Origin: Neoroseomonas eburnea
GTDB lineage: Bacteria > Pseudomonadota > Alphaproteobacteria > Acetobacterales > Acetobacteraceae
Direction of reading: 5' to 3'
Assembly: GCF_018129005.1 (NCBI RefSeq)
Contig: NZ_JAAEDL010000008.1
Coordinates: forward strand, 1 to 64,000
Length of the DNA: 64,000 bases
Shown here: piece after piece, positions 1 through 8,803 of the stretch
Position numbering within the stretch: the first letter of the stretch is position 1
Layout of the letters: every line of letters begins with the position of its first letter
The notes under the pieces: model-generated
The model's input: only the letters and a program-made list of their open reading frames with translations
Database searches by the model: none
Told to the model about the DNA's origin: nothing
Program-made: the position numbers and the translations under genes

Positions 1-293
1 GGGCGTGCGTTGGGGCGGCTCGGGGCACGCACGACCGGGGCGGGAGGCGGCGTGCGGGCCGCCGCCGCGGGCGGGCGCGGCGCGGGGGGGGCAGGGGTAG
101 CCTGGCGGGGTGGTGCCGTCGGTGCCGGAGTGGCCTGGCGGGCCGGAGGGGTGGGGGCGGCCGGGGCGGCGGTGCCGCCAGGGCGCTGCGGCGGTGGCAG
201 GCTGCCTGCCCCGCCCAGGCTCGACTGCCCGAAGGCCGGCGCGGCGCCGAGCACGGCCAGCAGCATCCATCCGGTACGGAGCACGCGTGTCAT
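1..293 (-). CDS. Pro/Ala-rich exported protein, C-terminus cut by the window edge
   Basis: The ATG at 291-293 opens a frame that stays open to base 1, so at least 97 residues are present and the C-terminus lies outside the window. Residues 1-23 form a typical Sec signal peptide: a basic start (MTRVLR), a hydrophobic core and a likely cut after AFG or FGQ. The rest is low-complexity Pro/Ala/Arg, with a short motif (RQATPAP) occurring twice at about residues 50-68. It could be a periplasmic linker protein or the N-terminus of a larger envelope protein; no domain is visible. It lies 46 bp beyond the end of the DsrE-like gene, on the same strand. Confidence 0.6.
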   Translation of the reverse strand, partial: MTRVLRTGWMLLAVLGAAPAFGQSSLGGAGSLPPPQRPGGTAAPAAPTPPARQATPAPTAPPRQATPAPPAPRPPAAAARTPPPAPVVRAPSRPNAR

Positions 294-339
294 GCCCCTC
301 TCTCCCCCTATGGCCGAGTCCCGGTCAAGCCGCGCTGCA

Positions 340-711
340 CTACAAGGTGATCACCTGACCCGTGCCGAGGGCCTCGAGGAAGGTGGCGATGCCGGCGACC
401 TCAACCCCGGAGGCAAGGGGAAGGTCATGAAATCCTTCGGCCCGCAGCCCGGCCTCGCAGGCGATGCGGCGGACGCCGAGCTCGACGCAGGCCGGCATCA
501 GCGTCGCGATGCCGGCGACGCCGCGGGCGGAGATTTCCGCCTCGCGCGGGTCGTCGAGCAGCGGGCAGGGGTCCAGTAGCAGGCGGCAGCCGGCATTGGT
601 GGCGAACAGCGTCACCTCGCGGCCGAGCGCCGCCGCACCGGCCGCGACGACCAGCGCGTAGTGGGCGCGGGCGTGGGTGCCGGATTCGAGGAGGATGCCG
701 AGGGTGGTCAT
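340..711 (-). CDS. DsrE/DsrF-like family protein
   Basis: Small (123 aa) protein beginning MTTLGILLESGTHARAHYAL. The pattern of an N-terminal strand, a helix, and then 'AAALGREVTLFATNAG' followed by a buried acidic/cysteine loop matches the DsrE/DsrF fold, whose members move sulfur or act as peroxiredoxin-like small proteins. Cysteines are present (GCRLLLDPC, PACVELG, CEAG), but I cannot say which would carry a persulfide. The frame extends upstream to 771, but that part is read from a palindromic repeat, so the ATG at 711 is preferred. MoeB, a sulfur-relay enzyme, follows upstream on the same strand, which fits a sulfur-transfer role by association only. Confidence 0.7.
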   Translation of the reverse strand: MTTLGILLESGTHARAHYALVVAAGAAALGREVTLFATNAGCRLLLDPCPLLDDPREAEISARGVAGIATLMPACVELGVRRIACEAGLRAEGFHDLPLASGVEVAGIATFLEALGTGQVITL

Positions 712-721
712 GGCGGAAAGA

Positions 722-766
722 TCGGGGGGAAGGGAACTTCCCCCCGAGCCCCCCAACCTTCCTTGG
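722..766 (-). repeat. Palindromic intergenic repeat, copy A
   Basis: G-rich arm TCGGGGGGAAG (722-732) pairs with CTTCCCCCCGA (738-748) around a short loop, followed by a C-rich strip ending in CCTTCC. The sequence read on the minus strand is almost the same as the copy at 27532-27582. It faces copy B, with a small palindrome (ACTGACCTC/GAGGTCAGT) between them. Confidence 0.8.
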
Positions 767-808
767 CACATGGAGACTGACCTCCGAGGTCAGTTCCCAA
801 AGGACAAA

Positions 809-852
809 AAAGGGAGGGGGGGCGGGGGAGGTTCATCCTCCCCCGCATCTTC
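809..852. repeat. Palindromic intergenic repeat, copy B
   Basis: Perfect 10-bp arms GCGGGGGAGG (822-831) and CCTCCCCCGC (837-846) enclose TTCAT, preceded by the G-rich strip AAAGGGAGGGGG. The copy ends at the stop of the moeB gene and, with copy A, forms a facing pair between the DsrE-like gene and moeB. A transcript across it would fold into a strong hairpin. Confidence 0.8.
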
Positions 853-1672
853 AAACCGCACATGCCGGCGCCGCCACATCCCGATGTGCGGACAGGTCGC
901 GGATCGTCGCCCCTTCCCCGCACAGTGCGCAGGCCGGGTCGCGCTTCAGCCGCACCGACCGGAACCGCGCATCGAGCGCGTCCCACAGCAGCAGCCGCCC
1001 CTTCAACGGATCCCCGATCCCCATCACGAGCTTCAGCACCTCGGTCGCCTGAAGCGTTCCCATCACCCCGGTGACGGCGCCGAGCACGCCGGCTTCCGAG
1101 CAGGTCGGCACCAGGCCGGGCGGCGGCGGCTCGGGGTGCAGGCAGCGGTGGCAGGGGCATTGCCCGTCATGGCTCGCGAAGACCGAGAGCTGTCCCTCGA
1201 AGCGCAGGACCGCCGCGCTGACCAGCGGCCGGCCGAGCAGGTGGCAGGCATCGCCGAGCAGGAAGCGCGTGGCGAAATTGTCGGTGCCGTCGCAGATGAT
1301 GTCGTAGCGCGGGATCAGCTCCTGCGCGGCATCCACGTCCATGCGGCGGACGTGGACTTCGACCCGCGTCTCGGGGTTCAGGGCGCGCAGCGATTCGGCG
1401 ATGCTCTCCGCCTTGCTGCGGCCGAGCCGCGCGGTGGTGTGCGCGACCTGGCGCTGCAGGTTGGACAGTTCCAGCACGTCGTCGTCGATGATGCCGATCG
1501 CGCCGACGCCGGCGGCGGCCAGGTAGAGCGCCAGCGGCGAGCCGAGGCCGCCCGCCCCGACCACCAGCACGCGCGCGGCGCGCAGCTTCGCCTGGCCCGT
1601 CGCCCCCACTTCCTCGAGCAGGATGTGGCGCGAGTAGCGGTGCAGTTCCGCCTCGGTGAAGTCGAGATCCAT
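851..1672 (-). CDS. moeB: Molybdopterin-synthase adenylyltransferase / ThiF-family E1-like enzyme
   Basis: 273 aa, full length for MoeB/ThiF. It adenylates the C-terminal Gly-Gly of a small sulfur-carrier protein (MoaD or ThiS type) so that sulfur can be loaded. Visible features: nucleotide-binding GAGGLG at 39-44, the GTDNF segment at 129-133, a candidate catalytic Cys191 in PTCSEAG, and two zinc CxxC pairs, C174/C177 and C248/C251. No C-terminal rhodanese domain is present, so it is the short MoeB/HesA form. The ATG at 1670-1672 gives the usual start just before the conserved RYSRHI segment. Whether it serves molybdopterin or thiamine synthesis cannot be decided here because no MoaD or ThiS gene is nearby. 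Confidence 0.9.
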   Translation of the reverse strand: MDLDFTEAELHRYSRHILLEEVGATGQAKLRAARVLVVGAGGLGSPLALYLAAAGVGAIGIIDDDVLELSNLQRQVAHTTARLGRSKAESIAESLRALNPETRVEVHVRRMDVDAAQELIPRYDIICDGTDNFATRFLLGDACHLLGRPLVSAAVLRFEGQLSVFASHDGQCPCHRCLHPEPPPPGLVPTCSEAGVLGAVTGVMGTLQATEVLKLVMGIGDPLKGRLLLWDALDARFRSVRLKRDPACALCGEGATIRDLSAHRDVAAPACAV

Positions 1673-1753
1673 GGCCGGGATATGGGCGTGCCGGCCGGGG
1701 GCGCGCAAGACACGGGGCTTGCGGCGCATCCCCGCCCGGCGCGAAATGCCCTG

Positions 1754-3016
1754 ATGGACGGGGAGGATCTGATCCGCCGCCTGGCCGTGGCGCTGGCCAT
1801 CGGCCTGCTGGTGGGCGCGGAGCGCCATTGGCGCGAGCGGGACGAGGCGCCCGGCAAGCGCACGGCCGGCGTGCGGACCTTTGCGCTGGTGGGCCTTGTC
1901 GGCGGCATCGTCGCCGCGCTGGCGGGCGATGCGGAGCCTGTCGCCCGGGCCGTGCTGCTGGCCGCCGGGCTCTTCGCGCTGATGGCCGCGCTGGTGCCCT
2001 TCGCGCTGCGGGAAGCCGAGGCCGAAGGCCGCTTCAGCGCCACCACCTCGGTCGCCGCCGTCGGCACCTACATGCTCGGCGCGCTGGCGGTGGCGGGGGA
2101 GGCGCAGGCCGCCGGCGCCGCGGCGGTGGCGATGACCGCCGTGCTCGCCGCACGCGAATCCCTGCACGGGCTGATGGCGCGCATCACCTGGGTGGAACTG
2201 CGCTCGGCCATCCTGCTGCTGTCGATGACGCTGGTGGCGCTGCCGCTGGTGCCGGACGTGCCGATCTCCTGGCTGGCCGGGATCAATCCGCACAAGGTCT
2301 GGACGCTGGCGGTGCTGCTCGCGGCGATTTCCTACCTCGGCTACCTCGGGGTGAAGCTGGGCGGCGAGCAGAGGGGGTTGCTGCTGGCCGGTGCGGCGGG
2401 GGGGCTGATCTCCTCGACCGCGGTGACGCTGTCCAACGCCTCGGCCGCCGCGAAGGGTGGACCGGCGGGCGGGCTCGCGGCGGGGGCATTGGTCGCCGGC
2501 CTGATCTCCTGCCTGCGGACCGCCGGGCTGGCGCTGCTGGTGGCGCCACAGACGGGGCGCGAGTTGCTGCCCGCGCTGGTGGCCGCGGCCGCCGGCATGG
2601 GCGTGGTGGCGCTGCTGCTGGCGCGGCAGCGCGCGCCGATGACCGAAGGGCCGCCGGCGCTCGGGAATCCCTTCGAGGTCGGCGCGGTGCTGCGCATGGC
2701 GGCGCTGCTGGGCGGCGTCGGCGCGCTCGCGAAGCTCGGCGCGGAGCAGCTTGGCGGCGCGGCGGTGATCGTCATCGCCGCCGTCACCGGGCTGACGGAT
2801 GTGGACGCCATCACCCTGTCGGTGCCGCTGATGGTGCCGGCGGTGATCGACGCCGAGGTCGCGGTGCAGGCCGTCGGCGTGGCGGTGGCGAGCAACATCG
2901 TCGCCAAGGCTGTCTATGCCGTGGCGCTCGGTTCGGGGCGCTACGGGCTGCTCTTCGTGGTGGGGTCGCTGGCCGGGCTGGCCGCCGGCGCGGTGGTGCT
3001 CGTGGCGGCGCCGTGA
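1754..3016 (+). CDS. MgtC/SapB family (DUF4010) integral membrane protein
   Basis: 420 aa, nearly all hydrophobic with about 11-12 predicted membrane segments. The N-terminal part (LIRRLAVALAIGLLVGAERHW) carries the GAER-type motif of MgtC/SapB proteins, and the larger C-terminal half is the DUF4010 module, with 'GGLISSTAVTLSNA' and 'GLTDVDAIT' segments that are characteristic of it. Transport or membrane-stress functions have been proposed for the family; the substrate is unknown. ATG 1754 is chosen because it directly precedes the conserved first helix; the same frame is open far upstream only as antisense of moeB. It is divergent from moeB with an 81-bp gap. Confidence 0.85.
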   Translation: MDGEDLIRRLAVALAIGLLVGAERHWRERDEAPGKRTAGVRTFALVGLVGGIVAALAGDAEPVARAVLLAAGLFALMAALVPFALREAEAEGRFSATTSVAAVGTYMLGALAVAGEAQAAGAAAVAMTAVLAARESLHGLMARITWVELRSAILLLSMTLVALPLVPDVPISWLAGINPHKVWTLAVLLAAISYLGYLGVKLGGEQRGLLLAGAAGGLISSTAVTLSNASAAAKGGPAGGLAAGALVAGLISCLRTAGLALLVAPQTGRELLPALVAAAAGMGVVALLLARQRAPMTEGPPALGNPFEVGAVLRMAALLGGVGALAKLGAEQLGGAAVIVIAAVTGLTDVDAITLSVPLMVPAVIDAEVAVQAVGVAVASNIVAKAVYAVALGSGRYGLLFVVGSLAGLAAGAVVLVAAP

Positions 3017-3374
3017 TGGGAGGCGGGCGGCAGCGCATGCGCGCGAAGGTGTGGGGATGAGGGAACCGGAGAGGGGCCTTGCCCCTCTCCGGACCTCTCC
3101 CCACCCAAGGCCGAAGGGCCTTTGGAAACCGTCATCCGGTGTTGGGCAGGGCGGGAGTTCCGCAGCGACGAAGGAAGCGCCGCGCCCGGAGCCCGGGATG
3201 CTCTCCGGACGCCGTGCCCGCGGCGCGCTTCTTCATGCCGGCGTGGCAGTCAAGCCCGGCACCAGGTATCGGCCGGTCCAGGGTGCACCGCACCCTGGCG
3301 GGGTGAGGCTCGGAGAGGGGCAGGGCCCCTCTCCGATCAACAGCACAATCTGTTCGCGCGCATGGGGCGGAGCC
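3017..3374. other. Non-coding stretch with two hairpins
   Basis: No convincing gene is seen in these 358 bp between convergent genes. It holds two similar G/C-rich hairpins: CCGGAGAGGGGC/GCCCCTCTCCGG near 3065-3092, followed by a C-rich strip, and CGGAGAGGGGC/GCCCCTCTCCG near 3310-3336. They may act as terminators for the MgtC-like gene and for the D-serine dehydratase-like gene, or belong to the wider set of intergenic palindromes. Confidence 0.5.
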
Positions 3375-4481
3375 CTACCATCCGTTCACCCGGTCCCACA
3401 CCGCGATCACCTCGCGCGCCCCATCGACCACGTGGTAGCGGTCATGCTGGGCGACGGTCAGGCAGGTGTGGTTGGGCGCGATGCGCACCAGGGCGCCGAT
3501 CGGCAGGCGGTCGAAGGGCAGCGGGGCCTCGCCGCGCACCTCGCCGTGTTCCTGGTGGGTGCGCAGGACGATGGCATCGCCGAAGGAAGGCCTGCCGTCG
3601 ATGTCGAGCATCAGGCCGAAGCCATAGTCCTTCGGCGCCTTTTCCGTGGAGCGGTCCTTCGACAGGGCGATGGCGCCGGCATCGACCAGCACCGCGTTGC
3701 GCTCCGGCTTGCGGCCGGTGACGGCGGCGAGGACGGTGACGGCGATGTCCTCCATCCCATGCGTGCCGATCTGCGCCTGAAACAGGTCGCCGAACATGTA
3801 GACCCCGGCGCGGACATCGGTGATGCCGGACATGTCCTTGCCATGGAGCGCGGTGGGGGAGGAGCCGAGGGAGACGACCTCCACCTTGATGCCGGCCGCC
3901 CGCAGGCGTTCCGCCGCGCGCAGCGCGCCCTTGTGCTCCGCCTCGGCCACCTGCTCGACGCCGGCAATGCTGCGCTCGGCGTAGGAATGGCCGGCATGGG
4001 TCATGATGCCGGCGCAGCGGGCGCCGAGCCGGGCGGCGATCTCCACCAGCAGGGCGCTGTCGGGCGCGACGCCGCCGCGGCCTTCGCCGCAATCCACCTC
4101 GACCAGAGCGCGCAGCGGGCCGGGATGGGCGGCGATGGCGGATGCGACCTCGGCGTCGTCGGTGATGACCTTCACGTCGGCGCCCTGCGCGTTGAGCGCC
4201 GCGATGCGGTCGAGCTTCGCCGGGGTGATGCCGACGGCAAGGATCTGGTCGCTGAAGCCGCCACCGGCGAAGTAGCGCGCCTCGGCCACCGTGCTGACCG
4301 TGATCGGGCCCTTGCCGGGTGCGGCGAGCTCCGCCACTGCGAGCGACTTCGCCGTCTTCATGTGCGGGCGCAGCGTGAGGCCGGGATGGCGGGCGACGGC
4401 CGCCGCCATTCGCGCCAGGTTGCGCTTGAGGATGCCGAGGTCAAGGACGAGGCACGGGGTCGGGAGGTCGTCGAGGGTCAT
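3375..4481 (-). CDS. Zinc- and PLP-dependent D-serine dehydratase / D-threonine aldolase-like protein (alanine racemase N-terminal fold)
   Basis: 368 aa. The N-terminal PLP barrel starts LPTPCLVLD and carries the Schiff-base Lys42 in LRPHMKTAK. The C-terminal domain ends with NHTC, His338 and Cys340, the zinc pair that defines eukaryotic-type D-serine dehydratase (DSD1) and D-threonine aldolase. Such enzymes break down D-serine or D-3-hydroxy amino acids in the cytosol. The ATG at 4479-4481 places the conserved LPTPC segment at the extreme N-terminus, as in the family. It lies downstream of a small secreted protein and three amidase/PLP-type genes, suggesting a peptide or D-amino-acid breakdown set. 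Substrate cannot be chosen from sequence. Confidence 0.85.
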   Translation of the reverse strand: MTLDDLPTPCLVLDLGILKRNLARMAAAVARHPGLTLRPHMKTAKSLAVAELAAPGKGPITVSTVAEARYFAGGGFSDQILAVGITPAKLDRIAALNAQGADVKVITDDAEVASAIAAHPGPLRALVEVDCGEGRGGVAPDSALLVEIAARLGARCAGIMTHAGHSYAERSIAGVEQVAEAEHKGALRAAERLRAAGIKVEVVSLGSSPTALHGKDMSGITDVRAGVYMFGDLFQAQIGTHGMEDIAVTVLAAVTGRKPERNAVLVDAGAIALSKDRSTEKAPKDYGFGLMLDIDGRPSFGDAIVLRTHQEHGEVRGEAPLPFDRLPIGALVRIAPNHTCLTVAQHDRYHVVDGAREVIAVWDRVNGW

Positions 4482-4494
4482 GCTTCCACCAGCC

Positions 4495-4953
4495 TCACCA
4501 GCGCGAGGCAACCGAGAGTTCGATCTGCGAGTCCGCGAGTTCCTGCCCGCCATCCGCGCGCCGCAGTCCGACCACCGCATAGGGTGTCTGCCAGCGGGCG
4601 AGGGCGCCGCCCTGCCCCTCGGTGACGCCGAGCGTGCTGGCCTCCGTCAGGCATTGCCCGATCTCCCGCTGCAGCGCGGCGAAGCGTTCCCGCACCGGGT
4701 TGGGCTGCTGGCGCGCATCATGGCGGAACATGACGGCATAGAGGACGCCGTGCGGCTGGCCGCTCGCGGACTGCATCACGCCGCGGCGTTCCTCGAGCGA
4801 GCCCGGAATGGCGTGGCGGGCGAGCGGAAGCGAATCGAAGCGGCTTTCCGCAGCCGCGACCACCTGTCGCAGCGCGCCGCAGAAGGCGGTGTTCGCCACC
4901 GCCTCGGCCGGCAGGGCGGCGAGCAGCGTCAGGACCATCAGGTTGCGGCGCAA
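4495..4953 (-). CDS. Small exported protein of unknown function (TTG start)
   Basis: 152 aa. A TTG at 4951-4953 has a good ribosome-binding site (GGGAGA, about 6 bp before it) and gives a classic signal peptide, MRRNLMVLTLLAALPAEAVA, so it is preferred over the internal ATG at 4936-4938. The mature part is about 130 aa with two cysteines (FCGAL and GQCLTEA) that could form a disulfide. No recognised domain. It is 13 bp upstream of the DSD-like gene on the same strand and probably co-transcribed. The frame continues open upstream, but that part is antisense of the M81 peptidase gene. Confidence 0.65.
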   Translation of the reverse strand: MRRNLMVLTLLAALPAEAVANTAFCGALRQVVAAAESRFDSLPLARHAIPGSLEERRGVMQSASGQPHGVLYAVMFRHDARQQPNPVRERFAALQREIGQCLTEASTLGVTEGQGGALARWQTPYAVVGLRRADGGQELADSQIELSVASRW

Positions 4954-5015
4954 GGCGGCTCTCCCATCGTTCGGCCGCACGCTCGCCCGCCGGGCGGCGG
5001 CGTGCAAGGGCTGGC

Positions 5016-6521
5016 TCAGGGCCAGCGCGCCTCCGCATCGATCGGCAGCACGGGGCGGGGCATGAAGGTCCAGTCGAAGCGGGTGAGGATGGGGGAGGTG
5101 AGGCCGGGGCAATCCACCTCGACGATCTGCTCGTGGCGGAAGAACTCGTCGAAGCCGCCGCGGAAATGGCCGCGCGACTTCACCACCACGGCGCGCGCCT
5201 TGCCGATGTCGAGGCCGAGATGCTCGAAGAAGACCGGGTCGGCGCATTGCGCGCGCCCTTCGGTCACCACCACGGACAGCCCGCCGATCTGCAGGCAGAC
5301 GGTGCGGCCGAGCGTCATCGCCGTACCGGCATAGATGCCGCGTCGGCCGGTGACATGGCCGTCCGAAACCGCGCGCACCACGGCTTCCGCCTCGAAACGC
5401 CTGCTGAACGGATCATCCGCCGCCATGTCGCGGTTGAAGCGCGCCGTGAAGCGGGCGCCGACGCCGAGGGCGTGCGCCTCGACCGCCAGCGGCGCGTCGA
5501 GCAGCATGCCGATCAGCGCATCCTGCACGCCGGCCTCGTGGAAGGCTTGCAGGATCCAGACGGTGTTGCCGCGCCCGCCGCCGCCGGGATTGTCGGCGAC
5601 ATCGGCGAAGGCGAGCGGCACCGGGCTTTCCCTGGCGCGGCGCACGGCCTCGTCCAACGGAGTGAGGTGCGCGACGAAGCGGTGCCGGCGGTCCCAGGCG
5701 GCGTGGGCGAGGGTGTCGGCCAGCGCCTCCGCCGCCGCGCCGTCCGTGGCGGTGACGATCACCGCCATGCCGTTGAAGGGCGTGTCGCCATAGGCGAAGC
5801 CGCCCATCACCGAGACGTTCGCGATGCGCGCATCCTTCGCCGCGAGCTCCTGGCCGAGGTCGATGACCTCCGCATAGGGACCCTGGGCGGTCAGCATCGA
5901 GACCGTCGGCGCGACGATGGGCAGGCGGCGGAAGGCGCGCACGAAGCGCTCGCCGGCGAGCAGGCGGCGCAGCAGCTGTGCGCTCTCCGCCCCGCGTTCC
6001 CGCATGTCGAGATGCGGGTTGGTGCGGTAGCCGACGAAGGCATCCGTCGTCGCCACCATGCGGTCGGAGACATTGGCATGCAGGTCGTAGGAGCAGACCA
6101 GCGGGATGTCGCCGAGGATCTCCCGGATCAGCGCCTGGATGGTGCCCTCCGGGTCGTGGTCCTCGGTGGTCAGGCCGGCGCCGTGCATGACGCAGTAGAC
6201 GCCATCCACCTGGCCCTTCGCCGCTTCCAGGCCGCGACGCCAGGTCGCCATCATCTCGGCGAAGAAGGCGGCCTGCACCGGCCCGTTGGGTTCGGCCATG
6301 GCGAGCAGGATGGGAATCGGCTGCCAGGGACCGGCGGCGTCCATGTCCGCGACGAAGCCGGGCATCTCGCCGAGCGCGCGCGGGGCGGGGCTTCGGGCGT
6401 CGGCGATGATGGCCCCGCCTTCGAGGAAGCAGCGGCCGGTGAAGTCGGCGCGCCCGGCCGGCGGGGCGAAGCGGTTGCACTCGATGGAGAAGCCCAGCAG
6501 GGCGATGCGCGGGCCGGGCAT
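5016..6521 (-). CDS. M81 family metallopeptidase (MlrC-like)
   Basis: 501 aa, full length for the MlrC/microcystinase C family: an N-terminal DUF1485 metal-site domain and a C-terminal MlrC domain. Candidate zinc-site segments are HGAG (113-116) with D121/H122, DLHAN (146-150) and NPHLD (168-172). The C-terminal segment 'DNPGGGGRGNT' is typical of the family. Family members act on short peptides or cyclic amides in the cytosol, and many occur beside peptide or amino-acid uptake genes. The start ATG overlaps the stop of the threonine-synthase-like gene by one base (TGATG), implying translational coupling. The true substrate is unknown; microcystin is only the historical one. Confidence 0.85.
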   Translation of the reverse strand: MPGPRIALLGFSIECNRFAPPAGRADFTGRCFLEGGAIIADARSPAPRALGEMPGFVADMDAAGPWQPIPILLAMAEPNGPVQAAFFAEMMATWRRGLEAAKGQVDGVYCVMHGAGLTTEDHDPEGTIQALIREILGDIPLVCSYDLHANVSDRMVATTDAFVGYRTNPHLDMRERGAESAQLLRRLLAGERFVRAFRRLPIVAPTVSMLTAQGPYAEVIDLGQELAAKDARIANVSVMGGFAYGDTPFNGMAVIVTATDGAAAEALADTLAHAAWDRRHRFVAHLTPLDEAVRRARESPVPLAFADVADNPGGGGRGNTVWILQAFHEAGVQDALIGMLLDAPLAVEAHALGVGARFTARFNRDMAADDPFSRRFEAEAVVRAVSDGHVTGRRGIYAGTAMTLGRTVCLQIGGLSVVVTEGRAQCADPVFFEHLGLDIGKARAVVVKSRGHFRGGFDEFFRHEQIVEVDCPGLTSPILTRFDWTFMPRPVLPIDAEARWP

Positions 6522-7645
6522 CAGACGGCCACCCCGAGCAGTTCCGCGATGCGCGGCGTGGCTTTCAGCCCGGTGCCGGTCAGCACGACGACCGTCGTCT
6601 GGTCCGGCGTGATGGTGCCGGCAGCGAGCAGCTTCGCGAAGGCCGCGGCGGCCTGGGCGGAGGTCGGCTCGACATAGATGCCGCTGCGGGCGAGGTCGAG
6701 CGTCGCGGCGGCGATCTCCTCCTCGCTCAGCATCACCGCGCCGCCGGCGCTGTCGGTCAGCACCTGGTTCACCTCGGCGGTGCGCAGGGGCTGGGCGATG
6801 GCGGTGCCTTCGGCGATGGTGGGTTGTGCCGGAACCGGCGCCGCGCCCAGGAAGGCACGCGCGATCGGCGCGCAATTGGCCGGCTGGGCGGCGAAGATGC
6901 GGGGCAGGCGGGCGATCTCGCCCGCGCGCAGCAGTTCCGCGAAGCCGATGCCGCAGCCGAGCACGTTCGACCCCGCCCCGCAGGGCACGATGACGTTGTC
7001 GGGCGCCGTGAATCCGAGGTCTTCCCACAGCTCGTAGGCGAGCGTCTTGGTGCCGTGCAGGAAGAAGGGGTGCCAGTTGTGGCTGGCGTAGAAGATGCGC
7101 TCGGATTCCCGCAGCGCCGCGTCGGCGCAATCCTGCCGGCTGCCGGGGACGAGCTGGATCGTCGCCCCCGAGGCGCGCGACTGCACCGTCTTGGCCGGGG
7201 ATGTGCTGGCCGGCACGAAGATCGTCGCCGCCATGCCGCCCGCCGCGGCATAGGCCGAGACCGCCGCGCCGCCATTGCCGGAGGAATCCTCCAGCACGCT
7301 CGTCACGCCCTGTGCCCGCAGCAGGGAGAGCATCACCGACGCGCCGCGGTCCTTGAACGACCCGGTCGGCATGAACCACTCGCATTTCAACAGGGCGGAC
7401 GCGCCGGCGATGACGCGCGGCACCAGCGGCGTGCAGCCCTCGCCCATGCTGATCGGGTCCTCCGGCACGAAGGGCAGCGCGGCGGCGTAGCGCCACAGGG
7501 AGCGGTCCTCCTGCCGGATCGCGTCGCGCGTCATGCCGGGCAGCGGCGTCAGCAGCAGCGGGGCCTGGTCGTCGCCGCACCAGCGCGGCACGTCCAGCGG
7601 GTAGGTGCGCCCCGTGCGGGGGTCGAGATAGGCGATATCGGTCAT
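6521..7645 (-). CDS. Threonine synthase-like PLP-dependent lyase
   Basis: 374 aa fold-type II PLP enzyme. PLP-binding Lys98 lies in PTGSFKDRG, with the phosphate-side 'EDSSGNGGAAVSAYAAAGG' segment and the N-terminal 'MGEGCTPL' motif of threonine synthase. It would convert O-phosphohomoserine to threonine, but biosynthetic threonine synthase is usually placed beside homoserine genes. Here it is coupled to an M81 peptidase and lies near D-amino-acid and M20 genes, so a catabolic lyase acting on a related amino acid is possible. ATG at 7643-7645 is followed by the family start 'YLDPRTGRTY'. It is divergent from the M20 peptidase gene with a 53-bp gap. Confidence 0.75.
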   Translation of the reverse strand: MTDIAYLDPRTGRTYPLDVPRWCGDDQAPLLLTPLPGMTRDAIRQEDRSLWRYAAALPFVPEDPISMGEGCTPLVPRVIAGASALLKCEWFMPTGSFKDRGASVMLSLLRAQGVTSVLEDSSGNGGAAVSAYAAAGGMAATIFVPASTSPAKTVQSRASGATIQLVPGSRQDCADAALRESERIFYASHNWHPFFLHGTKTLAYELWEDLGFTAPDNVIVPCGAGSNVLGCGIGFAELLRAGEIARLPRIFAAQPANCAPIARAFLGAAPVPAQPTIAEGTAIAQPLRTAEVNQVLTDSAGGAVMLSEEEIAAATLDLARSGIYVEPTSAQAAAAFAKLLAAGTITPDQTTVVVLTGTGLKATPRIAELLGVAV

Positions 7646-7698
7646 GGCGGGCGCAGCCTCGCTTGCCCGGGGCCGGCGGGCAAGGGATGCTGCCGTCC

Positions 7699-8799
7699 AT
7701 GACCGAAGATGCCGATGCCGTGCTTCGTCTCGCCGCCGATCTGGTGGCGATCGACAGCAGATCCTCGATCTCCAACCTGCCGGTCGCGGAGCGGATCGAG
7801 GCCGAACTGAAGGGCTTCGAGATCGAGCGCGTGAACTACGCCGACGCCAATGGCGTGGCGAAGCGCGCCCTGGTGGCGCATCGCGGGCCGAAGGGCGGCT
7901 ACGCGCTCTCCGGCCATATGGACACGGTGCCGGACACCGGCTGGACCGATCCACCCTGGACGCCGCGCGTCGTGGGCGGCGTGCTCCATGGCCTCGGTTC
8001 GGTGGACATGAAGGGGCCGGTCGCGGCCTGCATCGTCGCGGCGCGCAGCATGCCCATGGGGGTGCCCGTCACGCTGCTGCTGACGACCGATGAAGAGACA
8101 TCGAAGCAGGGCGCGCGCGCCATCGCGGCCTCGGCCTATGCGACCTCGCTCGGGCTGCGGGGCATCGTGGTGGCGGAACCGACCGGCCTCGCGCCGGTGC
8201 GCGGGCATCGCAGCCACATCGAATACACCGCCGTCGCGACCGGGGTGCAGGCGCATTCATCGACCGGGCTCGGCACCAACGCCAACTGGGTGCTGATCCC
8301 CTTCCTCGCCGAGATGAAGACGGTGTTCGAGCGCCTGCGCAGCGATCCCGCCTTGCAGGATGCCGCGTATGAACCGCCGTTCAGCGACTTCAACCTGATC
8401 GTCGACAACCACGGCACGGCGGTGAATGTGACGGTCGCCAAGGCGACGGCACGGATAAAATTCCGCCGCAGCCGCAGCGTCGACTATTCGGCGATCGAGG
8501 CGGCGGTGCACGACGCAGCCCGGCGCGCCGGCGTGACGCTGGCCGAGAAGCGCGAGGGCACGCCGCCCGAGCTGCCGCCCGATCATCCGCTGATCCGCCT
8601 GGCGGCGGCGGAGACCGGCGAGGCCCCGCGCACCGCGCCCTACGGCACGGATGCGAGCGAGCTCCAGGACCTCGCGCCCTGCGTGGTGCTCGGCCCGGGC
8701 AGCATCGCCACCGCGCATACGCCGCATGAATGCGTCGCGGTGGCGGATCTCGCCGCCGCCGTGCCGGTGTTCCGGCGCATGCTGGCCGCCGGGGCCTGA
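7699..8799 (+). CDS. M20 family metallopeptidase (ArgE/DapE-type deacylase)
   Basis: 366 aa from the chosen start. Zinc and catalytic residues of the family are visible: SGHMDTVP (H73, D75), GSVDMKG (D103), and DEET (E132/E133), plus a dimerisation domain in the middle and a late His in AHTPHE. The enzyme hydrolyses N-acyl or peptide bonds of amino-acid derivatives in the cytosol. An in-frame ATG exists at 7687, but it touches the AAGGG ribosome-binding site (7682-7686), so ATG 7699 is preferred. It is followed after 4 bp by nicotinate phosphoribosyltransferase, so the two are probably one transcript. Not specific enough to call argE or dapE. Confidence 0.8.
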   Translation: MTEDADAVLRLAADLVAIDSRSSISNLPVAERIEAELKGFEIERVNYADANGVAKRALVAHRGPKGGYALSGHMDTVPDTGWTDPPWTPRVVGGVLHGLGSVDMKGPVAACIVAARSMPMGVPVTLLLTTDEETSKQGARAIAASAYATSLGLRGIVVAEPTGLAPVRGHRSHIEYTAVATGVQAHSSTGLGTNANWVLIPFLAEMKTVFERLRSDPALQDAAYEPPFSDFNLIVDNHGTAVNVTVAKATARIKFRRSRSVDYSAIEAAVHDAARRAGVTLAEKREGTPPELPPDHPLIRLAAAETGEAPRTAPYGTDASELQDLAPCVVLGPGSIATAHTPHECVAVADLAAAVPVFRRMLAAGA

Positions 8800-8803
8800 C
8801 GCC

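Noticed and set aside
677-1753. N-terminal extension of the MgtC-like protein in the same frame
   Set aside because: This part is antisense to moeB and has the composition of a reversed frame; the first membrane helix starts right after ATG 1754.
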